Below, one piece after another: positions 56,728 through 64,000 of a DNA stretch of 64,000 nt; the stretch's first letter is position 1, and every line of letters begins with the position of its first letter. Both the position numbers and the translations under genes were made by a program. The stretch lies in assembly GCA_030052745.1 (NCBI GenBank), contig JANBVO010000011.1, forward strand, positions 744,001 through 808,000. Direction: 5' to 3'. The notes beneath the pieces are model-generated. The model made no database searches. It was not told the origin of the DNA and saw only the letters and a program-made list of their open reading frames with translations. Source of the stretch: Pleurostoma richardsiae. Taxonomy: Eukaryota; Ascomycota; Sordariomycetes; Calosphaeriales; Pleurostomataceae.

Positions 56728-57750
56728 CTACGACCAAGGCGATATCATATTCGGGCCGCTCAGGTAGACGTTGATCTGCATGGCCTGGAGCTCGTCGTTG
56801 TAGTACTGGAGCACTTCGAGAGTATCACCAGTGGCTTCGGTGGGAGACAGCAGCGGCATAGTACCCAGGGCCTTCATCTCCTCCAACCACACCTCCTGCG
56901 CTTCCTGCGCCGCGGTCATGCGGTCCGGGATGAAGGCGGAGATGTTCTCGTAAGGGTAGACCTTACCTGGGATCGTGCCGCTGGTCACGACGAAGCCTAA
57001 CTCCTCGTCGATGACCAGGCCAACTCGTGCGTTCGTGTCAGTAGGGTGATCGGAGGGCCAGGTGCAGCCGAGTGGGTCCAGTGAACCGTTACCGTACGTC
57101 CCAGGATCGACGACTTTCCAGCCCGCTTCAGTGAACTGACAGTCTTCGCCGACACTGACCGAGAAGTTGCTGGACGTGGAGAAGAGGGCCTCGCTCAGGG
57201 CCAACAACGTTTCCCGGCTCGCCTTCGTCCGATTAGCCGGTGGCGACATCAACACCTCGTAGTTCGTCGGAAGTTCCGCGGCCGAGAAGGAGAAGCCGTG
57301 GTCGCCACGGTAGCGGTTGATGAACAGTTCCAGCTCGGTGATCTGCCGGTCGACTACCTTGACTCGGCCCCGAAGGACTGATTCCGTCGCGTCATTGCCT
57401 TCACTGATGTCCAGGGCGAAGTACGCCGTGCCGTTCGTTGTGTCGATTGCCAGCAGACTGGGCGGGCCTGCCTTGGTGACGGTGCGCCACAGCGTCATCA
57501 TGCCGAGCGCTGCCGGGTGTGAGTTTTCGGTCGCCTGATAGACCGTTGCCAACGGCAGGGTGTACGGGTTGTGCTCCACCATGGAATCCAGGATCTGCCT
57601 AACGATGTTCGTCATGCAATCCCGGGAGCAGTCGCTGTTCGACATGTTCGGCGCACAACTCCTGCCGACCAACGTGGCGGCAGGCACCGGCAGAGAAGCT
57701 CCAGCCATCGCAAACACCGCCACCGCGAGGCCCAGCGACAAGCGAAGCAT
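56728..57750 (-). CDS. Secreted DUF8021-like protein
   Basis: Predicted secreted protein of 340 residues, one exon. The signal peptide is MLRLSLGLAVAVFAMAGASL. The mature N-terminus reads SDCSRDCMTNIVRQILDSMVEHNPYTLPLA, then an ENS/AALG stretch, a beta-rich FALDISEGNDATESVLRGRVKVVDRQITELELFINR block. This is the layout of fungal DUF8021 proteins (C-x3-C-L-x-x-x-V-x-x-Y-L-D-A-L-V-A-H-D-P like). Two further Cys and several NxS/T sequons follow in the second half, which repeats a similar fold (VGLVIDEELGFVVTSGTIPGKV). DUF8021 has no known activity; a SnoaL-like (NTF2) cone fold is a reasonable guess. The ATG at 57750 is chosen since it opens the signal peptide. Confidence 0.78.
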   Translation of the reverse strand: MLRLSLGLAVAVFAMAGASLPVPAATLVGRSCAPNMSNSDCSRDCMTNIVRQILDSMVEHNPYTLPLATVYQATENSHPAALGMMTLWRTVTKAGPPSLLAIDTTNGTAYFALDISEGNDATESVLRGRVKVVDRQITELELFINRYRGDHGFSFSAAELPTNYEVLMSPPANRTKASRETLLALSEALFSTSSNFSVSVGEDCQFTEAGWKVVDPGTYGNGSLDPLGCTWPSDHPTDTNARVGLVIDEELGFVVTSGTIPGKVYPYENISAFIPDRMTAAQEAQEVWLEEMKALGTMPLLSPTEATGDTLEVLQYYNDELQAMQINVYLSGPNMISPWS

Positions 57751-59272
57751 ACTGAATGGATCTGGAATGCGCAATGTGAGTTGCAGACTGCAAGTTTAGC
57801 AACACTCCTGATATCAAGTGAGGCTACACATCACTCATAGACGAAACTCGGGGGAGGCGTGTCAGACTGAAACTTTATACCTCATTCTCTAGAACAAGAC
57901 CATGCGTGTTGCTCTTCATTCGGTATACAGTAGTACTATCCGATCCGGGTCGACAACGAGACACCTGACCCCGAGAAGAGAACAACACAACCAAATAACA
58001 TTAAACGGACTTGATTCTTGAACTCGGCCCATCAGTGTCGGCCGGCTCCACGCTCGGCCCCACGCCCGGCTTCCTTGTCCGGCGCCCACCCCGGCTCCCA
58101 TCCCGGCTCCACCATTTAACTGGCTTAAATACTTGAACATTCGTACAGAAGATGGTGATGATGATGCCTTCATTTATAAGATATATATATATATATATCC
58201 ATGCACGTACAAGCAGGATGTCCCACCGTAGAAACGAACTTCGAGCATCGTCACGGCCTGCCATCGCCTAAGGCTGCCCTCATGACGCGTGACTTCGAAA
58301 CCGTTATGACACCTCCGCAAAGCCCAGAACGGATTCAACCTTCTTTTCCCGTGAGACGGTGTTAGTCTTGTTTCTCCTATCTTCCCCAGAGCGTCTCAGG
58401 AGAGCAACGCGCTGCTAAACGAGTCTCCAGCCTTCCGTCGTAGTTCCCTCCACCATCCTGTCAGGTTTGGGCAGTCCACTAGAACGAGGGTGGATATTTT
58501 ATAAGAAGCACCCAGCAAACATGATGGTCATGATCTTAAAAAAGATAGGTCTTAGCATATATATAGTTACTAATTGCGGCCGGTATGCAGCTCCGTCAGC
58601 AAGTACGCCCCGTTCCTAAGCAGACTACCACATGTTCGCTCCGATACGCAAACCGACCACCAGCCCATCGGCCCCACCTAGACCCGGTGGGATCTGACGA
58701 CCTCCAGCTTGTTTTTGAGTGCCACGGCCGCGGCTCTAAATGGCCCTCGCGTCCAGGAGCATCTAAATAGACGACAATGTCGGAAGTGGACCGTATGGTC
58801 TCAGCCCGTTCTCGACCTCCCTGAAGGATCCGGGCGCCACGGCGGTAGCGGTCGTGGCCGATTGCCTCTAGTTCCCCCATCTTTCTCGGAGTCTGGTCTT
58901 CATGACTTCCGCCGGTAGGCTGTGAGCGTACGACCTGACATTATATTTGCATTTCTAGGCTCGAGAGTGCACTCCGAATGGGATGTTCGCGAGATAGACC
59001 CTAGAGCCTCGCGATGATTGAGGTAGACTTTTAGGCTTACCCCCGGCTCATCCTTGCCCCAGGTTAAAGCAGCATCAGTTTAGGTCTATCTACGATAGAT
59101 TGAATGGCCGACGAAATATTGGAGCTCGATAATGTCTGCTATGATATGTTGAAAGAACTTATAGGCAGCTACTATCTACCTTGATGTCAAATCTCCTATA
59201 CCTTCTTGATAACTCATCATGATCCCTGCATAGTGCCTCTATACCGAGCAATCGGTTAGAAGAACGAATGGG
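57751..59272. other. 1.5 kb stretch without a supported gene
   Basis: It includes the DUF8021 promoter and the 3' flank of the double-psi-barrel gene. An (AT)9 run is at 58181-58198. Two short frames (58585-58770 plus, 58596-58880 minus) look like chance. Confidence 0.45.
58181..58198. repeat. (AT)9 microsatellite
   Basis: Nine AT units in a row, preceded by CATTTATAAG. It lies about 430 bases upstream of the DUF8021 start. Confidence 0.9.
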
Positions 59273-60375
59273 TCAATCACTTCCCGAGGGGACCCTAGTT
59301 CCTTGCCATTCCTCACAGTAAACCCGCGTTGCGTTACCAAGCGCCAAGGCTACATCACTTGATCCGAAAAGCACCTCCGGTGCCTGCGTGTCGGCACAGA
59401 GATCAAAGGCGATCTGTGCCCCGAACTGGTTCGTAGAACTGAGGTTGTGTTGCCCGCAGAGGGTGTTTCCGGCAGCTTGACAGGGTGTGAGTCGGCGCTG
59501 TCATGCCTAAGTGGAAGGGAGGGAGGGAGGAAACCTTACCCTGACAGAGGTTGTTAACCATGATGATGATGCTAGACGCATTAGGGAGCTTGTTTCCTAT
59601 GGTGTCCGTGGATGCGTCAAGCTTCCAGCAAGTGCCACATGCGAGACCTACACCCGCCCCTGGGACGGCACCGTAGAGGTTTTGGGACACGGCAGAAGCA
59701 TAACCGGGCTATAAAGTGGTCAGATGGGAGGCTTAGTCCAAGTTAAGGATCACTAACATCCGTGTAGAACCCGCAGGAAGTCCCCAGGGTATTGCAGGTC
59801 GGAGCTCCTGGGTTATCGCTAGATCCGTAATACGTAAAGCTAGCATTGAAGGTCGACCCGATCCCAATTTCCTCAGGAGTTGCCGTCTCCACAGTTGTGC
59901 CTGTTGCGGTGGTCGGGGCTTGGGTTGCCGTCGGTGTGCTGCTTGCGTGAAGACTCGTGGATGTCGCTGTGGAGTTGGAAGAGTGCCTCTTCTTGACAAG
60001 CTCAGTGCCAACAATAGGCCCGGCGATTGTCCCACCCACGATGATGAGGAGTGACGCCATTGCCACTGCGAGCTTCGTACGGCGCAGCCATGGGGGGTCT
60101 CTCCTACGGGAGAAACAGTCGCAGTCTTTCAAGTTGTGTTGGGGAACCGCCTTCCGCCTAATACTGGCTGCTCGGACGTGTGATCTGATCACTTCCAGAG
60201 TATCTCGATGGCCAAGCGCGCCTGGTCTACCAGCATCGCCCTGTCGCTCCAGTTCAATATCGTCCATATATTCCTTCCTCAGCTCCGATGAGCCGCTTGA
60301 TGGTTGAGTGTCGGGGATCACTCTACTAGAGTTGTCAGACCGTTCTGGAACACTTGGGGGAGGAGACAGGGCCAT
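59273..60375 (-). CDS. Membrane-anchored double-psi beta-barrel (expansin/EG45-like) protein
   Basis: Predicted 329-residue protein in three exons: 60375-59758, 59708-59540 and 59475-59273, with introns of 49 and 64 bases. The N-terminal 100 residues are hydrophilic and basic, ending at a CDC and RRRDPPWLRRTK stretch. One membrane segment (LAVAMASLLIIVGGTIAGPIVG) follows without a signal peptide, so a type II orientation is likely. After a Ser/Thr-rich stalk comes a six-stranded barrel domain: FTYYGS, CGFYTDPGYASAVSQNLYG, CGTCWKLDA, IIIMVNNLCQG, LCGQHNLSS, FGAQIAFDLCA, and the end ATRVYCEEW. These are marks of expansin-like/EG45 and barwin proteins. Cys spacing supports disulphides. Expansins loosen cell-wall polymers; activity here is unproven and catalytic residues of GH45 are not evident. 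Confidence 0.85.
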
Positions 60376-62054
60376 TGAGCGCTCTGATGAACAAATGAAC
60401 GAATAATTACTTCACTCTCTGGAATCCGAAGCTGGATGAGAAAGATATGAGTATTACAATCGACTCGGTGGTTGAGGTTTGATGAAACGTAGTATGAGAA
60501 CTGGTGAGAGACGCCATAATATCCTTTCAGTCTCTTGCTACGTCAGACATCTACTTTCTTCTGGCCATTCTGGCTAGGACTCGCTCTTCCAATACCTATC
60601 ACACGGGGCGAAACTTCTGGATTTCGACGGTGATAGAGTAGCACTATGACGGTGAATGTTTCGGTTGAATAGCACACGCTGAGACATGGTAACAGTAAAC
60701 TCTGTTCCGTCTTCTTAGATACTAGAACGCCACATGCTACACAGATCTCCAGTTCAACGAAGCTCGTAGTGTAACTGTTGGAAGTCAGCCGCGATCCCCG
60801 GTCCTCGGCCCTCGGCCTCCCTCAGTTCTGGGTCTATAGGAAGGAAGGTGATAGATTGTTGGAGTTCTGGAGGACTTTCAGTTTGGATACTGAATTATTG
60901 AACGCTGGTAGTTGATGAAGTATGATGCAAACCACGAATGATCGAGATTCTGGATGAAGTAATACTGCAATGCAGGTTCTGTAGAGTGTAACAGGACCTG
61001 TCAGTCTCAATGAGCTTGACCAGTGAATGGCCTTGGTTGGCAATTTCTTCATCGAATCTAATGTCACGTCTGTTTATCTATGCTAATTGCCGATGCCTCT
61101 ACGTTGCCATCCTGTGTAAATCAATGAATCGTCATTAACGTCCAACTCATCATCATTTGCCTAGCCTAGGTATTGTATCACGTTTCTCTTGAATGGGTTC
61201 CTGACGCCTCCGCCAATGTGAACGAAAACAGACCCCGACCTAATCCAGGCCTAAAAAAGGAAAATCGAGCGTTTACTGTGCCTGAAAGTCCGGAGCGCAG
61301 CCGATAGGTCTGTCAGCCGTCAGTATTCTCAATGTAGTGTGATGGTGCGCAGCGAGTGTCTCGGAACGGGAAGCAGTAAAGCTGTGGCGGATGAGCGGAA
61401 ACTCGCGGCTTTCGATGAAGACCACGACTCCAATGTGCCCGAGAGCCCATCACAATATCTTTTCGTTTGCGAAAAGCTTCGCGTTATACCTCTGGAACTT
61501 TGGTTCCTACAGAGTGCGGCGAGCAAGTCACATAGCCAATCGGATTATCCGCGGTTGCGATCCAGCCTCCCGGCTACCCTCATCTGGTACCACGTAAATT
61601 ATTCAGTCCAAGAACATCGGTTAGACTATCTCCGAGGCAAGTAACAGCCTCGTATTCTTGGAACGAGTCTCTAGACGTGCTCAAGTCGATATGTGGAGAG
61701 ATTCCCATCAGCTCTACATTACGGTAGTTAACAAGGTGCAGGTGGAAAAGTGATTGCAGATGTGGATTTATCGGCTTCTGAAGTAACATCCTGACCCTTC
61801 GCGCGGAAGAACGATGGTCGATGACTTCACAAGGGCAGTAACCCTCCAAAGCCGAGGCAAGAGTATTAATTCGAATGTCTCGATCAATTCCTTCCGATAG
61901 GGCGTCACAGACGCGAGTGCCGTATGAACGAACATGCGACTTGCTATTGTACAATTTTCCGTGGCTCCGGAACTCCATGACCTAAACCGAACAAACGCCT
62001 CCCATGCTAGGTGCTGTGAAAAGAAATGTGGGAAAGACTGTCCACTGCGATGCG
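60376..62054. other. 1.7 kb region with one uncertain open frame
   Basis: Between the double-psi-barrel gene 5' end and the 3' end of the small membrane protein gene. A 132-codon minus-strand frame (61580-61978) is reported separately. A CCTAGCCTAGG word is near 61160. Otherwise nothing is supported. Confidence 0.4.
61580..61978 (-). CDS. Uncertain hypothetical ORF, 132 residues
   Basis: An ATG-initiated open frame that encodes a normal-looking amino-acid mix with helices (for example NPHLQSLFHLHLVNYRN and DSFQEYEAVTCLGDSLTDVLG). I do not recognise it, see no signal peptide, and find no clear splice partner. It could be a real small gene, an exon fragment or chance. Confidence 0.3.
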   Translation of the reverse strand: MEFRSHGKLYNSKSHVRSYGTRVCDALSEGIDRDIRINTLASALEGYCPCEVIDHRSSARRVRMLLQKPINPHLQSLFHLHLVNYRNVELMGISPHIDLSTSRDSFQEYEAVTCLGDSLTDVLGLNNLRGTR

Positions 62055-62351
62055 CTACTCGTTGCCCTGCTGAGATTCGTACACCCTCATGGCGGCCTGA
62101 AGTTCGTCGAGGCTCGTCCGGTCACCGTATGCGTCCAGCAAGAGTTTAGCCCGCCGCCGCCTCTCCGCGTCTTGTTGATGTAGCTTCTCCATGTTCGTGA
62201 GGTACTCCTCGATCTGTCCTTGCCTATATGCGGATATTCCGTACCCTAGGGGACGTTCGTTAGCTCGGTTGCTTTGTCTTTCGGAGAGCCGGGGGGGCTG
62301 CGAACCTATGGTCATGAGGACGAGAAATGGGGGGATCCTAGCAGATGGCAT
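62055..62351 (-). CDS. 78-residue single-membrane-segment protein
   Basis: Small protein in two exons, 62351-62306 and 62245-62055. The 60-base intron has a GTTCGC donor, a GCTAAC branch and a CTAG acceptor, and removing it joins LVLMTIG to YGISAYRQ. This creates one N-terminal hydrophobic segment (IPPFLVLMTIGYGISAY) followed by a charged amphipathic helix rich in Arg, Glu and Gln (EKLHQQDAERRRRAKLLLDAYGD) and an end ELQAAMRVYESQ. The unspliced frame is also open (98 residues), so either form could be annotated. The layout, short length and positive face after the segment resemble small mitochondrial inner-membrane proteins; I do not recognise the family. Confidence 0.7.
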   Translation of the reverse strand: MPSARIPPFLVLMTIGSQPPRLSERQSNRANERPLGYGISAYRQGQIEEYLTNMEKLHQQDAERRRRAKLLLDAYGDRTSLDELQAAMRVYESQQGNE

Positions 62352-63454
62352 GTTAGCTGGCTCTAAAGGGACTCAGCTGGGCGTCGGGCGACGGTAGCGC
62401 ACCATTTCGCTCCCTTCCTCATGGTGTTCAGGAATGGGAGGAAGCCTGGGTAGACCCGAGCGGAGGTCGCGAAGTTCCGTCGAGGTATCCGGTACATATT
62501 GGGCAGCAGGCAGTGAAACTTGGTTCTGGCTCAAACCGATAGTCGATTGAGCGAAGAGAATAATGTGGTTTTCCCGAGTATCAAGCAGTGAGGGATGATA
62601 GCGTTCTTGAAGTTGCTGAAGGAGAGGAGGAGGGGAAGAAGAGGGCGCAGCCGGGAAGGGAAATACAGCGGCCGCGGGCCGGGGTCAGTGACGGGCCAGT
62701 CCGCTGAAGCGGTACGCCAGACTCGGCTGATTTGTAACTCGAGTGCATCAACTATGGGGAAATCTTCAAATGGCATCGCTGGAAACCGAGCCAGAGCTAC
62801 GTCAGGGTCGCGGTTTGTCTCGTGGTCCTGCGGTCCCGTGGGGTGACGAGCCCCCTGTCCGTGGTGCCATCTGTGGGGAAGCTCTTTGCATGTGGAAGCA
62901 TTTGCCGCGGCATCGGCCGGCACCGTTGCCAGTGCCACTTCCGGTTGGCCGAGGCGGCACTAGACTCAGGTACGGATTGCCGAGAAAGGGCCCCAAGCAA
63001 TCATCGTCACTAGATATCGACGAGTAGAGCACCTTGACTTCGCGAAACAACTCCAAACCCGTTGTTTCGAGCGCGCTAGGGCGCCAGTCATCACGTTTCA
63101 TCTTCCGGATGCCGTGCTTGTCCTGCGCGTGATGGCTGCTGGCTGCCGGCGCCGGTGCCGAGCGGCCCGCCGCAGATCCTACCAAGATGCCTAACACATT
63201 GGAGCAGCTACCAGGGCGTGCGGTTTGCAGGGGTTTTCTACACGAAAGAGGCCGAAGCCGAATTAGTCGCTTTGTCCTCATTCATCAAAGGGTGATGAAG
63301 TCCACGTTTCTCACTTCAGGGCTCGTGTGCCTGCCTGATCATGACCCAGAATTCCGAGAATGATGTCTATATCTATTCGGCGAATCTATACTTTCTATTT
63401 ACTTTGAAGATTGAGTGCCTCCAACGCTATAGATCTTGCTTACAAGCTCATCAT
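62352..63454. other. 1.1 kb stretch without a supported gene
   Basis: It should include the promoter of the 78-residue protein and the 3' flank of the O-methyltransferase. Open frames on both strands around 62800-63280 have no domain I recognise. Nothing else is seen. Confidence 0.4.
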
Positions 63455-64000
63455 TCAGGCAATCTCGGCCTCGATAAGCATCTCGTACTCCTGGGGGTCG
63501 GGCCAGAAGTTGACGATCTTGAAGCCGGCGCCGGTCAGGAGCTTCTCCCACGCGCTCTTGGTGCGCTCCGCAGCCGACAGCAGCGACATCATCTCCACGT
63601 CCATGGTGGTCTGGCTGATGCTCGCGCCCGTGGGCGGGAGCACGATGTCGTAGATGAAGAGCTTGGAGTAGCCCTTGACCATGGCGTCCCGGGTGTTCTT
63701 CAGCACGTCGGTGGCCTTGTCGTCCGGCCAGTCGTGGAGGACCGCGTGCATGAAATAGGCGCGGCTCCCTGCAAATTCGGCATTAGCGACAGTGCAGACA
63801 TCTCTCTGTGTCTTTCCCGGGTGACAAACCTTTGACGGGCTGGGGCAGGAAGAAGTCGTGCGCCAGAGCCGTGACCTTCTTGTCGACCTTGGCGTGGGCA
63901 ATGACCTCGGGAAGATCCTGCAGGACCAGCGCCCCGGCGGGCAGGTCGGGCGCCGCCTCGAGGACGTGGGAGATGTCGATGCCGGTGTTGCCACCAAGGT
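63455..64000 (-). CDS. O-methyltransferase, C-terminal part (cut by window edge)
   Basis: The 3' part of a SAM-dependent O-methyltransferase of the COMT-like (Methyltransf_2) class. Two exons are visible: from beyond 64000 to 63831, and 63768-63455; the intron is 61 bases (GTTTGT/GCAG). Visible parts are a glycine-rich SAM loop GGNTGIDISHVL, the acidic-to-Leu motif ALVLQDLPEVI, and [25 protein letters not shown], where the His of MHAVLHDW is the usual catalytic base. The downstream strand [12 protein letters not shown] and terminal GFKIVNFW also fit. About 160 residues are in the window; the N-terminal dimerisation half lies outside. Such fungal enzymes often act on polyketides or other secondary metabolites, but no other biosynthetic gene is seen here. 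Confidence 0.88.
   Translation of the reverse strand, partial: [181 protein letters not shown]

Overview
The window is nuclear DNA of a filamentous ascomycete (Pezizomycotina, most likely Sordariomycetes). Evidence: short spliceosomal introns (about 47-110 bases, a few near 200) with GT-AG ends and CTGAC/CTAAC-like branch points; Zn2Cys6 and Ndt80-type regulators; a DUF7580 (HeLo-like) protein; a C2H2-TPR-ankyrin protein; a CBM1-GH43 enzyme; and housekeeping genes in fungal form (PGK, SEM1, IML2, MPV17). I cannot name the species. Exon limits below come from reading splice sites and frame continuity and were not checked against transcripts.

Layout. 0.5-4.9 kb: a Zn2Cys6 factor divergent from a monocarboxylate-type MFS transporter. 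5.2-16.9 kb: an N-acetylglucosamine (GlcNAc) utilisation cluster: an Ndt80-like factor (RON1 type), a hexokinase-family GlcNAc kinase, GlcNAc-6-phosphate deacetylase, a GH3+GNAT protein of the GlcNAc-sensor (Ngs1) type, and an UNC93-like MFS transporter. No glucosamine-6-phosphate deaminase is visible. 17.5-26.4 kb: two alpha/beta hydrolases, one with a very long low-complexity N-terminus, a 3 kb gene-free stretch, and a sterol-desaturase-like membrane protein with incomplete histidine boxes. 26.7-36 kb: housekeeping block (IML2/TTC39-like, SEM1/DSS1, phosphoglycerate kinase, Mpv17/PMP22). 38.4-45.2 kb: a small orphan protein, a tRNA-like relic, then a divergent pair of a HeLo-like/DUF7580 protein and a C2H2-TPR-ankyrin protein. 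45.5-49.3 kb: a flavin oxidoreductase and a secreted CBM1-GH43 glycosidase. 50.9-55.5 kb: the reductive iron uptake pair FTR1/FET3, divergent, with three perfect ATCAGATAA GATA-factor sites between them. 56.7-64 kb: a secreted DUF8021 protein, a membrane-anchored double-psi-barrel (expansin-like) protein, a 78-residue single-membrane-segment protein, and the 3' part of an O-methyltransferase cut by the window edge.

How they work together. The GlcNAc block can be read as one route: uptake (transporter), phosphorylation (kinase), deacetylation (Dac1), sensing/chromatin activation (Ngs1 type) and transcriptional control (RON1 type); the final deamination step must be encoded elsewhere. FTR1 and FET3 form the high-affinity iron permease/ferroxidase complex, and the shared promoter carries sites expected for an iron-responsive GATA repressor. 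I found no CRISPR array, no rRNA, no recognisable transposon and no virus-like element.
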